This document shows positions 46,601 to 60,240 of a stretch of DNA of 64,000 nucleotides, in pieces. Numbering within the stretch: the first letter of the stretch is position 1; each line of letters opens with the position of its first letter. This DNA comes from Physcomitrium patens. Taxonomy: Eukaryota > Streptophyta > Bryopsida > Funariales > Funariaceae. A program made the translations under genes and the position numbers. The notes under the pieces were generated by a model. That model searched no databases. It had not been told where the DNA came from and worked only from the letters and a program-made list of their open reading frames with translations. The stretch covers positions 3,299,310 through 3,363,309 of the forward strand of contig NC_037256.1 in assembly GCF_000002425.4 (NCBI RefSeq). Direction: 5' to 3'.

Positions 46601-49260
46601 ATAGATCTTATTCAAGATAAATATTATCTTAATAATAATAAAAAAATTATAATTATTATTTATTAATAATATCAATAAATATTATGAGCTTTATAAGTAT
46701 TTTTTTACATACTATCTTTATTAATCTTAATAAAGATAATTTTATAATATTAATAAATTACATTATTAGCTACAATGATATATATTAATGTTTGATAATC
46801 TACACACTAAAGATGTCAATTTTTTTGTAAGTTTTTTTAGAAAATTACTAATAATTTTTATATTTTAATCATAATATTTAAGATAATACTATTTTAAATC
46901 ATAAATATAAAAAAAACTAATAATTATATCTAATATTAAAAAATATATAATTTTTTATACATATATTAAATTAAATTCTATCTTTTTAAAAAATTAATAT
47001 AATAAAAGTTTTTATTTAATAAAAGAATCTTTGAAATAAGTAAAAATAAATATTTTTTTTACTTTATTAATAAAAATTAATAATAAAAAACTATAATTTT
47101 TTTTTAAAGATTCAAATTACAAATACATTCCAAATTTCTATATATACACCCATTATATCTATGTATACATCTAAGGTATTTAATTAGCTCATCTAAATCT
47201 CTTTATTCTTGTCCCAACATAGGTCCTTATTTCTTTCATTCTTTTCTTTGTTTTGGTGTAAGTCTCAACCTCTTCTCTTTCTTTTTTGCACCAACATGGA
47301 TTTTAGCCCTTTTTTTTTCTTTTTTTTTTTTTTAAATATAGATCATAGTTCTTCTTTTCTCTCATCCTTGCTCCAATGAGTACCAAATTTTTTCAACTTA
47401 GCAAAGATGCTTTCAATCGTTCATCCATCTAAATTCAAATTGTATGTAACTCATTCTAGAGGTTATGATAATGGCACTTGCATTCAATTAGCACAATAAG
47501 GCAATGAGGCTTCAGTACCATAGAAGTAAAAAATACCTTATCTGTAAGGTAGTAGTTGTGCTTAAGCAAGGCCTTACTATATATAAATAAAACAAACACT
47601 TATTTGATCCAGATTGCTTGTAATATCTTGAACTCGATTTTAATGTGCTTATTAAGATTGTAAAAAGGATAGTGGAGTTGTTTAAGTTTAAATCAAGCAA
47701 ATACAATGATGTAGTCACCAAAATTATGTTAAGTTATACGTATGTCAAAATTTTGAATTATTATTGAAATAAATATAAGCTGAATTTAAAAATCAAAGCA
47801 AGAGAGAGAAGAGAAATCCAATAGAGACAATATATCACATATAGAGATCTATTATCATTGTTGCATAAGGCTTTATGAGCTTGAACATGTACACAAGTAA
47901 AAATGTAAGTCCAAATAGAAAAGCTATATATATCATAGTGACTAATGTAGAGAATGGTTAGTTGTACATAAGTTTGTTGAAAATATATTTATCAAAGGTG
48001 ATAACTGAGAAGTTGATGAAGATCTAAATTTCAACATACATATAACTTAAAATAATCTTTTTTATTCTACCACTATTATTAGCAAAGCTTGTATTACTCT
48101 TTATATTGTAAGATCTCTTCAACAATGAATACTATAGCTAAAACTAAGCCAATGTATGACTTGTTAAAACAATGTTGCCTCTCTCTATGTCTTGCCTTTT
48201 AAAGTTGAACAAATCCTAAAGCATTAATTCAATTCATTTCTTATACTACTCATTGTTTCTATCCAAACACGCTTTTCATGACAAAATCAAAAAATTTAAC
48301 TTATAGTTGTCAATTCTAAATAGTTTTGTTAATAAATAAAACAAAAAAAATATAAAAATTATAAGCAAAAAAATTTATAATTTTTTTATATTATTAATGC
48401 AGTAATTAAAATCCAAAAAACAATCCTCTTTGTAAATAATTTTTTATATGTTCATTGACAAAATTCAAACCACCACCTTCAAATATAATGAAGCTTCAAG
48501 CACTTTCTAGAAGCTATAAAACAATAGTAAAGAAGTAGTGAGAAGTAGGAGACATAAGAAAGGAGTTAAATACATAGAAGTGCCAACTTATGCTATTTGG
48601 AAAGAGAGGCAACAAAACTTGCACTAAGTCAAGGAATAGAAGAAAGAAGCTAGGATCCATGCAAGAAAAAGAAAAAGAAAGCTAAGACCTGCATTTGAAT
48701 AAAGAAAAGATAGTAGGAACAAAGATCCATACCAAAAGAAAAATAAATAAATAAATAAATATGGATGAGCCAATTAAAAGCCTTAAATATATGCATAGAC
48801 AAAATGGATGTGTATATAATAACTTGGAATATTTTTGTAGCCAAAGCCTTTTCTAAATTGACAATTATAAATAATTATGTTACAACTTTTATTACTTATA
48901 ATGGTAACTAATTTAGAGATTTGTAAAATAAAAACCTTTTTTTTACTATATGAATATTTCTTCTACTATACATCAATTTAATAAACAAATAAAATGATTA
49001 GTCATCATTTCAAAATATCTTCTGAGACTCTTGTATTATAATTATTATTAAATTTTATTATATTTTTTTTATAAAAAATATATTTTATAAAATATTTATA
49101 GCTCACATTAAAAAAATTTATGTTTATACTTAAATTTAAGTAACAAAAATAGTACAAGTATCTTTAGATATTATTATTATTTATATAGAACTCAAATCCT
49201 TCAACTTAATAAATTCTAAAATATTTTTTAATAATTCTAAACTATTTTTTGACTAAATTA
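46601..49260. other. AT-rich intergenic sequence, no gene seen
   Basis: Low-complexity AT-rich DNA. Slightly more complex stretches at about 47100-47730 and 48100-48800 have no long or recognisable reading frame. TAATTCTAAACTATTTTTT at 49232-49250 is repeated inverted at about 53179-53198, just outside the palindrome. Confidence 0.7.
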
Positions 49261-50648
49261 AATGGCACTAGTTAGAATACATGATATAATATTCACATTC
49301 AATCTAATATTTTATATACCAATTGATTGTCAAGTATTTGACATTTGGCTCTTTGCATATTTAAAAAATATATAATTATAGTAATATTCTAAAAAATATT
49401 GATGATAAATATGTAAAAAACAAATAATAATTTTTTAAAATAAATATATTATATATTAATAATATATTTAAAATTTATAATATATATATATTACATACCA
49501 CAATTATATGTCAATATTTACTTTTGTTTATTTTGTACATGTATGTATATGAATTCAACTAATAACAATTATTTAAATTAATGAAACTTGAGATTTTATA
49601 CCTTATATATATATATAAATATATATAAATAATTAAATATATTTATAAATATAGTTAATACTAAAATTATTTATAAAATATACTTTTGGGCTTTTAATTT
49701 TAAAGAGTGTGCACTAAAGTCAAACACAATTGTAACTAAACTACAAATTCTTACATTTTTATTTTTAGGAACTGATAATTTTACAAGTTAAGATAATAAG
49801 TTGACAATTTATAAAAATTTAATGATTCTAGATATTTTGTAATAATTGGTTTTTATTTTGTTCCATGTTTTGATTCATGATTTTGTCCTTTACAATCAAG
49901 TAAACTAACAACCTTTCGATGCTAAAGTAACCTTACAGAACCAAATTTGAACCATCAACTCCAACTATACATTTTGAAATATCATTGAAAAAACAGCAAC
50001 AAGCAAAATAATAAACATACAATCAGCATGGTTTATCGCTTTTTATCTCTTGTTGTTCATATAGAACTCAAATTCTTCAATATTCATCCAAACAACACTA
50101 TTTTCCTATTTTACACACTACAATGTGAAACATGTACTAGTATTGTTTTTGGGACTCAATTATCTTAATCACAACTTTATATGTCTTTTACATTCTGTTT
50201 TCCTGATGGTTTCACATTCAGATAACATTCTAGTAAACAATCAGATGGTAGATATAACTGCATGGGTGATTGCACGTGGTCAACACAGCATGTAAAATAA
50301 GGAGCAGACATGCAATTTGAGGGAACTTTTGTTGGAGCATAATGTTCGGAAATAGCCTTATAATTCGACACTAATAAACACAACCTTCTTAGATATAAAT
50401 CATGAAAAACACACGTATATTGATTCACACTACGCAATCTTTGGAGTAACAAGTATCTTAATACACACACATATCCCTTTGCCTGGATGGATGTCCTCGC
50501 CTGATCCACAAGCATCACTTCCCCCTGGTTTGGGCGTAGGGGAGTGCCCTGTCGGTACCGTGCGATTCTAAAGTGCACCCGTCATTCTCTGAGACAAAGG
50601 GAGCAAACCACTCTCCCATCTCGGACCGCCGCAAAGCGGGACCCTGCA
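49261..50648 (+). repeat. Left arm of a 1388-bp inverted repeat
   Basis: Pairs with 51781-53168 with no net length difference (paired coordinates always sum to 102429). Every segment I compared is identical. The outer part is about as AT-rich as the flanks, and the inner ~150 bp are GC-rich. A 133-codon open frame (50177-50578, minus) is mirrored at 51851-52252; no domain is recognised and I do not call it a gene. Confidence 0.92.
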
Positions 50649-51780
50649 ATCCCCCATCGATGTCCCACGATCTCACACTCGGCCTCGCTTGCGACTGTCT
50701 CAGGCAACACAACATGCTGTCACCAGCAGCAGCCAAACCTGCACAGCTCGTGCCTATGCACAGGTCCATCACACAACGGCCCATGCTGGCTGCCACTCCC
50801 AATAGCCTACCTCCACAGTCTCGGACGTGATCCGCAGTCATGGCCACACCTACATTCACACCACAAACCCAGTTAGCAGTCGGCAGGGTCTGTCCTACTT
50901 TCCGGCAAACCAAAGTGAATTCAGTTGACGCGCTCTGGGAGCCGTTCCAACACATGACGACCGATCCTGCCAATCATCAGTTGCGTGCGGTTCCAACGTT
51001 CTTTTCAACGAAACCATCGATCTCTGATGAGGTAGCTGTCTGGTACACACATAAATCTAGAGACGGCATTGAATGCTTGAGGAGTCTCGAACACCGTCGA
51101 GTTCATGCACTGCTGCTAACGGAGCTATCGACTTCAAACAACATTGATCTCTGGTTTACGCACACATCAAGACACACGATACTTTCGAATGATGAACTGT
51201 GCAGATTCAATCCACCTCTACGACTCCCTCGCATTCAACGACGCTAAAGCAGCTAAGTCATTCCGCTAGAAAGCGGCAGACGCATTACAGTCTGCTCACA
51301 ATTCATTAAACAACACCATCTGATCTCCTCACAATGAATTAACCAACTCAACGACTGAAAAAAATTCATGATGCCACACTCCTCTTACTCTTGATCAAAA
51401 CACCTCCACCTCTTCCACCTCCTCCCACTGAACTTCCACTCACTCTCTCACTCGTAGCCACTTAATTGATCTGGGCACGAACAATGAAGGAACAAACGGA
51501 CTGGCGTCCTGCTACTTATGCTCCGCGGCCCTTCAGATTTCTAAGGATTTGACGTTCCCTAAGGATTTTAAGCTTTTTGACGTCAAATATAACCCAATGG
51601 AACGTCTAGTGAGGTAGAAGTGATTACCAAAGCCTACGGAAGGCCTGCGAGAGGAATCACTCCGTGGAAAGAATCACTCCGTGGAAACATTCCGTCCAAT
51701 TTTTAAGCCTACCCTAGGCCTCCTGGAGGTCTCCTTAAAACCTCCGAGGAAGGCACATGTTTCAAGACGGAGGTGTGCCT
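50649..51780. other. GC-richer spacer of the palindrome, origin unknown
   Basis: 1132 bp, far less AT-rich than anything within 10 kb. It includes a pyrimidine-rich block (about 51377-51460: CACCTCCACCTCTTCCACC), a short tandem repeat GAATCACTCCGTGGAAA (51654-51686), and GGAGG/CCTCC inverted motifs (51717-51755). It has open frames on both strands (for example 50840-51247 plus; 50515-50973 minus crossing into the arm) but none resembles a protein I know. It could be captured gene or promoter DNA. Confidence 0.6.
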
Positions 51781-53168
51781 TGCAGGGTCCCGCTTTGCGG
51801 CGGTCCGAGATGGGAGAGTGGTTTGCTCCCTTTGTCTCAGAGAATGACGGGTGCACTTTAGAATCGCACGGTACCGACAGGGCACTCCCCTACGCCCAAA
51901 CCAGGGGGAAGTGATGCTTGTGGATCAGGCGAGGACATCCATCCAGGCAAAGGGATATGTGTGTGTATTAAGATACTTGTTACTCCAAAGATTGCGTAGT
52001 GTGAATCAATATACGTGTGTTTTTCATGATTTATATCTAAGAAGGTTGTGTTTATTAGTGTCGAATTATAAGGCTATTTCCGAACATTATGCTCCAACAA
52101 AAGTTCCCTCAAATTGCATGTCTGCTCCTTATTTTACATGCTGTGTTGACCACGTGCAATCACCCATGCAGTTATATCTACCATCTGATTGTTTACTAGA
52201 ATGTTATCTGAATGTGAAACCATCAGGAAAACAGAATGTAAAAGACATATAAAGTTGTGATTAAGATAATTGAGTCCCAAAAACAATACTAGTACATGTT
52301 TCACATTGTAGTGTGTAAAATAGGAAAATAGTGTTGTTTGGATGAATATTGAAGAATTTGAGTTCTATATGAACAACAAGAGATAAAAAGCGATAAACCA
52401 TGCTGATTGTATGTTTATTATTTTGCTTGTTGCTGTTTTTTCAATGATATTTCAAAATGTATAGTTGGAGTTGATGGTTCAAATTTGGTTCTGTAAGGTT
52501 ACTTTAGCATCGAAAGGTTGTTAGTTTACTTGATTGTAAAGGACAAAATCATGAATCAAAACATGGAACAAAATAAAAACCAATTATTACAAAATATCTA
52601 GAATCATTAAATTTTTATAAATTGTCAACTTATTATCTTAACTTGTAAAATTATCAGTTCCTAAAAATAAAAATGTAAGAATTTGTAGTTTAGTTACAAT
52701 TGTGTTTGACTTTAGTGCACACTCTTTAAAATTAAAAGCCCAAAAGTATATTTTATAAATAATTTTAGTATTAACTATATTTATAAATATATTTAATTAT
52801 TTATATATATTTATATATATATATAAGGTATAAAATCTCAAGTTTCATTAATTTAAATAATTGTTATTAGTTGAATTCATATACATACATGTACAAAATA
52901 AACAAAAGTAAATATTGACATATAATTGTGGTATGTAATATATATATATTATAAATTTTAAATATATTATTAATATATAATATATTTATTTTAAAAAATT
53001 ATTATTTGTTTTTTACATATTTATCATCAATATTTTTTAGAATATTACTATAATTATATATTTTTTAAATATGCAAAGAGCCAAATGTCAAATACTTGAC
53101 AATCAATTGGTATATAAAATATTAGATTGAATGTGAATATTATATCATGTATTCTAACTAGTGCCATT
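51781..53168 (-). repeat. Right arm of the 1388-bp inverted repeat
   Basis: Reverse complement of 49261-50648. Beyond 53168 homology drops: the next ~30 bp match with several differences (53169-53198), then it ends. No clear target-site duplication is found at either boundary. Confidence 0.92.
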
Positions 53169-53842
53169 CAATTTAATAAAAAAAATAGTTTAGAATTAAT
53201 ATTATTTAATTATTTATTAGATATAATTTATTTAGTTATAATCTTTGCTTATATAAATATATATATATATATATATATGAGATATGAATTTAATTTAAAT
53301 TAAAAATATTGATTTATTTGCCATCTGATAGTAAATTTAATCTTTTAGTGCAAAAACAATATTTTTGATACTTACAATACTTTTTTATTATTATTTAGAC
53401 GAAAATATCCTTAAATAAAATCCAACAACCATTGTTGTTTTTTTAGATCTAAAAAATACCAAAGACTATGGTAGCATCTGATAATCATGTGGCAAAAATA
53501 TTCGATCTTTTTTCTAATATTTATTAATAATTGAATAAAAATATTGATACAAATAACCATATATATTTAAATTTTTTATAAGCATAAATTTTTTTATTAA
53601 AGACTTCTTAATAACAATAAGTTTATTAATCATATAATCTTGCAAAAGAGTATTTTTAAATATGACCAAGTTAATCACTATATCTAAATTTATTAAAAAA
53701 TAATAAAATATTAAAAACAATAATAACAAGAAACAAAATCCAAATTTTTTTTAATAAAAAAAATCTTAAAATAATATAAATATTTATATTCAATTCTAGA
53801 CCTTTGTGTATTAATTTTTTTTACTTTACTTTCTATATACTA
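53169..53842. other. AT-rich spacer, no gene seen
   Basis: AT-rich DNA with a (TA)n run at about 53255-53278. No homology to the named elements was noticed. Confidence 0.65.
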
Positions 53843-54390
53843 TCAAAGACATGAACTAGAAGAAGATTCATAAACCAAAAAAAAATTTGTCAAAAATTAA
53901 GTGAAAAAATAGAAATAAAGTAATATATGTATTAAAAAGAAACTAGAATGGTTATTGCCAAAAGACAAAGAAATTAGAGAACCTTGAATCTAGATTAGAA
54001 GCAAGAAAAGAGTTGACAAGAGTGAAGAAGGCTTCATTCTTCTCTCTATATATACTCTCTACATGGGATCTATGTGGCAACATTCTATAAGACCTTTAAA
54101 AATGAGTTGACTTTGCATGACATGTATCTTGACTTGCAAGGCAATTTTTCTTTATGACCACTACATAGTTAGCTTGTTTTGCAAGCTACCAATACATATG
54201 GCACATAGATAGCTTGTTGACTAAGTTTCTAACCTATCAATTATTTATAAACATATGTAAAGTCAAAAGAACATCTACATAGCTTCTAAGAAGCTTTTCT
54301 AGAAGGTATTATAAAATTAATCTACTTTTACCTAATTCTACTTATCTAAGTAACGATCATAGTAGGTATATATCTATGATTTATATCTAG
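53843..54390 (-). repeat. Group 1 chromovirus LTR, reverse orientation
   Basis: About 548 bp matching the reverse complement of the element A LTR from end to end (ATGGTTATTGCCAAAAGACA, TCTCTATATATACTCTC, GCTTCTAAGAAGCTTTTCTA). It contains the post-TATA dyad region (AAGAGTGAAGAAGGCTTCATTCTT). Diverged, so old. It could be a solo LTR or belong to L further right. Confidence 0.8.
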
Positions 54391-54453
54391 ATTACTTTTG
54401 AATATTGACAATGTTATTTTAGCTGTTATATACACATATAGACTTATTTTTTA

Positions 54454-54497
<44 letters not shown>

Positions 54498-57400
54498 AGA
54501 AAATAATTATATTTAGAAATTTTCTTATCATAGACATGCTTCTAAAATAATTGAAAGAAATTTATTGTAATCTCTTTGGTTACTTTTTTGAATTAATTAT
54601 TTCAATAAATTCATACTTATTTAGCAATATCCATTTGTAAGATACCATTATTACTTTTTTTTTCTTATTCACTTCTATTAAAGTACTTTAATATTCAACA
54701 AGTTCTTCAATAAATTTTTTTAGCTAATATTTATAAGAAAGATTTAATATCTTACTAATTTAATCTACTATATAAATCAGCCTTATAAGCATGATTCTAA
54801 AAATTTATATGTACTTTTTTTTATTCAAATTTACTTATATCAAAACATTTCAACTTTGAAAGCCTACTAAAACTTAAGTTCTATTTAATAATTAATTTTA
54901 TATAATATTTAGTCGATTTTTTATATATCAATTAGTTTCTTCTCAAAAACAAATTTTACAAAGTCTATAACTCTACTTTAAAGAAATTTAATGCAATATA
55001 AGTAATTTTCAAGGTCATTCCATGATAGTTGTATTATATACACATATTTTTTTTGCTCTATAATATGCCTTTTTGTTACTAAGATAATTGAGCTGACTTA
55101 TAATTTTTATTAACAATCAATATAGAATAGATTTTAAGTCAAATAAATTTCTTATTTTATTTATTTTTGCTCATTTCAATAATAATAATAAAAATATAAC
55201 CCTCCAAATTAATAACACCTATTCTATTATGTCTAAAGATTAAAATTATCTATTATCATTGCAAATATCTATCTTAAGTAATCATCAATAATTTTCAAAT
55301 GCCTTAACTTAAGAATTTTAATTTATTCCTATGTGAAAAAAATATATTAAAAAAAAGTAGCAACAATTTACTCAAAATATATTCATTCTCTCCTTTTATG
55401 TACATTTATCCACAACCTAAAAATACATCTCAAAGCTAAGCTATAATTGATATTTTGTCCATATATATTTTTCAATTAAAACTTCTAATTGGTATTATAA
55501 AAATTATAAATTAAAATAAAATTAAACACTACAACTTCTATCAAAAAATATTGAAATCATTTAAATAAGAAGAATTTTGTATAAGAGTTTTTTTATTAAT
55601 AGCATACGATTTTTCTTAGTACATATGCACATGCCATATTCATAAGTTCCATAAAATATTATGCAATTCATCTGCTCTTTTTTATATTTTTTTAAAAAAA
55701 TATATAAATTAATATACATGTTTAATCATCCAACTTATTAGATTACATTAGTTTGATATATCATATATCATGTTTAAATCTTTAAATAATTTTTTTCTAT
55801 ATTTAATTTAAATTCTATAATAATTAAAAAAATAAGATTAATATATCTCTTCTAACCTTATATTATTAAATCTTTTAATTAGATTTTACAATCCACTTTA
55901 TAATGTGAGGATAAAATTTACTTATCAACCTTAATTACAAGATGGCTTTAAATAAGAATTACATGTATTTAGTGGTATTAAGTCAAAGATATAATAAAAA
56001 AAATAGAAAAAAACTTAATAAAAAAAATACAATCAAATAATTATAAATTCCTAAAACAAATCTATTTATTAGATTTTTATCTAATATTAAAATAAATTAA
56101 AAATATAAAATATAAAATTTAAAATCTTTTATCTTTCTAATAAAATAAAAATATTAAAATATAATTTTATATGAATAATTTTTTATAAATAAAATATAAA
56201 ATATAAAACATAAAATTATAAAAATATAAAAATATATTTTATTCCAAAGATAATTTGATTGAGAAAGTAAAGATTTGAATCTCACTAAGACTTGCAAGTA
56301 GTGTATATAGGTCTCTTAGAGAGGCCACAAGTCCTTAGTCTTATCTTCCTACCTATATCCAAGGTACTGCAATCTACATGAGGAATGTGTGCCTTTCTTC
56401 CTTTAATTACTTTACTAATTATTGGTCCTCTTATTTTTTGCTAATAAAATCACTTTTTTATATTTTTGGCTTTAAAATTATATTGAAGAATATCCACTTA
56501 ACCTATAAAATTTGCAAGGTCTTTAAATCTAACTCAAGTTCTTCATAATAGCCTCCTCAGGTGATAAAATTAGTTTATCAAATTTATAAATATATGATCT
56601 AGAAATTTTTAAATTTTTTTAAATAAATTATAAATATATCTATAATATTTATATAATATTAATATAAATTTAAGACTACTTTTTCTAGCTTATTAATTTC
56701 TTATAATAATAAAATCAATCAAAATCAATTAAAAATTATATTTTCTACACAAATAATTTAAAAGACATGAGGTTCTTTTTTATGCTTCTTCTACCTATTA
56801 ACTAGTATTTATAGGTTTTGAATAAGTATTACATGTAAATAATAGCCCAATTTAGATATTTTTTCAATAACTAAATATCACTTCTTATCATTAAAAAAAA
56901 TTCTAAACCAACTAAGATAATTACCTCCAAGAGTCATTAAGATTCCATTTCTATGATTCTTTTTTTAATAAAATATTTTTAACTTATAAATTCTTTTTAA
57001 GTCTAATAAATATTCACATAATCAAATAAAATCTTTGATCTCAATATTTTTACATCTAAATAATTTAAAATCATATTTTTAATAATTTCATCAATTATAA
57101 TGTATTGATAGGATTCATATATAGTGACCATCTTAGACTATTTGTAAGAATAGAATAAATCTTACCTTTTCTTTTGATACAATGTAGAAAAAAATAGAAA
57201 AAAATATATAAATTAGAATCACATTATATTTTAAAAATATAATAAAAAATACTACAATTATAAATAAGAAATAATAAAATATTTTATTTAACTCAATATG
57301 TATCCACATGTAGCAACTTTCTACTTAGTTCACTTATTCAATATTAGATAGTACTTATTTTTAAAGATTATGTAACATTTTTTATTGCATATGCTATAAA

Positions 57401-60240
57401 TCTTATATCATAATATTCTAAGAATAAAAATAATTTAAAGATTTTTCTAAAAATCATTATAAAAATTTTCAAATACATTGGTATCATAATCATTATTCAA
57501 ATTTTATATTATTTATATTTACTTCCATTAATTTATATAAAAATTTATTTTTTCATCTAAAATTTTGAATTAGACTAATTATTATTAAAAAAATTGATAA
57601 TATATGGTTATATTCAAAGAATATTAAATTTAGCTAAAAAATCTAATTTTATAGCATCTTAGACCATCAACTTTATCTTTAGATTAAGAAAATATTTTTT
57701 AATATTTTATCAAAAATCTCTTTTCTTTTGTTTTAAGGAATTTTTATTATTGGAAATATGTGATTTAATTCACATTAAGTTAGACACTCTTATAAAGAAT
57801 TAAATATACTATAGATATGTGATCACTTTTGTGTAGAAGTTACATCCATGAAAGAATATTCTTCACAGCCTTCTTTACTCAAAACTATATATTGTTCAAT
57901 CTTAAAGCTACTTGCTTAATTTCCAAGGACTACCTTAAAACTTTGATGTAGAATTTTTCATCTCTATAATCCTAAAATGATTTATATAATAGTTATCTTA
58001 TTTTTTTTATGAGGGTTGTATTGTATTCTCAATTCTATATAAATGTACCAACTTGGCAAAAATGCCAACATTATCCTACAAGCATCTAATGAAGAAATAG
58101 AAAATTCTAGCTATAGGCTATCTTGCAATGCTACTGAAACAAGATTAGACTGAAACAAGACTAAACTATGTCAAAAAACCTAAGATCCCTCTAATCCATA
58201 GCAATATAGAGCTTCATCACAAAATATGACAAAATAGATCAGAGTAAATCTAAAGAAAACTAAACAAAATAGGACATGAAAGACAAAATTGAGTAAATAG
58301 AAATAAAATAAAATAAATCTGAATAGAAAGATGCAAAACCAAACTTTATTAAGAAAAAGGGTCTAAAGCCATACCTGACCAGATCCCCCAAAAGGCCCTA
58401 GCCAGATTTATTTACACCTTATCCTACTACCTTGGATTTTCTAGAGCGTACTGAGATGGTGGACTCCACCTAGATAACCATCCTAAATCTTTTTAGAAGG
58501 TTCTATAGTAGACCCCACCTATATAACTGTACTAATTTTTTTTAGAATGTTCTATGGTGGATCCTACCTAGTCCACTAACCTTATCCCAATTCTAGACAC
58601 TTCCATGATTCGAACTATCCATACAATTATCTTATCTATACCATGTTATAGCTGTTCAATATCAACTACTATCTCTATAACTTAAAATAGCCACATATGT
58701 CCAAAACTTTAAAGCTCTCAAATCTGGAAAAAAATTAAAAAAAATAAAAAAATAAAAATAAAAATTATTAAGCCTTAGACTTCTATAGATAGCCATTCTT
58801 CTAAGTAATTTGGAGACCTTTTTTGAGCCATAGAAACAAAGAGAGATAGAAAATTTTAAACTTGTGAGTTGACTCTTTCATAGATAATTTTTTTTTCTTT
58901 GATAATTCTAAAAAAAATTATTATTAACTACTATTCATGTCACAAAGATAAAAATCTAATTATTTTTGGAAATAATAAAATTATTATAAAAAGATATAAT
59001 TATTTATTCTTTATCATTAATTATCTATTTATCTAAAATTTTCTACTTCTATTTTATTAAATTATTAATTTTTTTATATTTTAAATTTATTTTTTATCTA
59101 AAACTAAAAATAGATTAATTTGAAAACTTACACATAGTAATCAATTGGAATAACTTATTAAGGAGAAAAATTTAGAAAAAATATTTCTAAAAATACTATC
59201 TTAATTTTTAAAATTGATCAAGTATCTTCACAATCTATCTATAATAATGCTTGTAATTTTATACAAGCCTAGCAAATAGAAGAAGTCATGAGTATTAGTC
59301 CTATAGTGAACTAATTTAAAAATCATCTCATAGAAATAATAAGAACAAAGAATGAAGATTTAAATCTACCATCTGTCATAAAATTAAAGATTCTATATAA
59401 ATAAAAATAAAAATAACCTGAGAACTAAAAGATAATTGCACTAATATCCTATTCAATAAAATAAGATATTAGATTGAAGCTTTTTATGGCTTACATATTT
59501 TTTGGATTTATAGAGTTGTCATTTCTTATACTAATACTAATTCATTGAGATAGTCTATCTTCCAACCAAATTTAAATTTATAAAAAAAAATTAACAACCT
59601 CTCACATGATCAATTCTTCTATACACCTTGGATGTTTAACTATGACATATACTTGCAAAATCTAACAATCTAAATATTTTATTTTATTTTATTTTTTAAT
59701 ATTCTAAGACATGAAAGGCAATTTGAAACAAATTTCTTCTTTCATTTGGAATGTCTTTGATTGAATATTGAAAGATAAATAAACTTGATATAAGAAAGAA
59801 TTTATATAAAATTCTTTTACTTTTTATAAAATTTCTACCTATTCAATTGCTTGAAAAAAATCAAGTTCTATACTTTTGTATTTTAGGGCCTTATATGTGA
59901 TAAAAATCATAATTTATATTCCTTACATCTACTTTCCAAAGTTCTAGTAGAAAAATATTTTTTAATTTAATATTTGCAAGTATAATAAGTTGTTTGAAAA
60001 AATCTCTTTTATAAGTTATGGATCCAACCACAAGGCATTAAAATTTCCAAAAAAATCTAATCTCTTAGCATTTTATAGAAGTACCAACATCTTAAGCTTA
60101 AGAATTTCAATCTTATGTCTTTTGACAAAGGCTATTTTTTTTCTTCTTTATATAGTCTCTATATATTGTGCACTATTTCTCTCAATATCATCTAAATCTT
60201 CTAAAAAATTTCAATATATTTATTAAAGATTGCTAATCTA
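54391..60240. other. Very AT-rich region, no gene seen
   Basis: Almost 6 kb of AT-rich sequence with a (TA)n microsatellite at about 54459-54494. A somewhat less AT-rich patch lies at about 56260-56420 (ACTTGCAAGTAGTGTATATAGG), and another at 58370-58690. These may be LTR remains of the Tat-like fossil to the right, but I could not match LTR ends. Confidence 0.6.
58439..58583. repeat. Three-copy imperfect tandem repeat, ~45-55 bp unit
   Basis: Units share the pattern TTTAGAA(G/T)GTTCTAT(A/G)GT followed by GGA/GAC, CC(C/T)ACCTA and a CTAAT/CTAAC end. The first unit (TCTAGAGCGTACTGAGATGG) is the most diverged. It stands out because it is less AT-rich than its surroundings. Confidence 0.5.

Noticed and set aside
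50177-50578. 133-codon open frame present in both palindrome arms
   Set aside because: It is duplicated only because the arms are identical, is rich in Cys and Leu without pattern, has no recognised domain, and starts inside the GC-rich island. Kept as a note, not called as a gene.
50515-50973. 152-codon frame on the minus strand crossing spacer and left arm
   Set aside because: Probably a by-product of GC-richness; the mirrored frame on the right arm shares only its C-terminal part, and no homology is known to me.
49232-53198. CACTA transposon based on CACTAG near the palindrome ends
   Set aside because: CACTA does occur near each end, but the palindrome continues outside it and no 3-bp direct TSD is present, so the assignment is unsupported.
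54391-60240. Host genes in the AT-rich right part
   Set aside because: No reading frame longer than chance with plausible composition, and no splice-linked coding blocks, tRNA or rRNA could be recognised.
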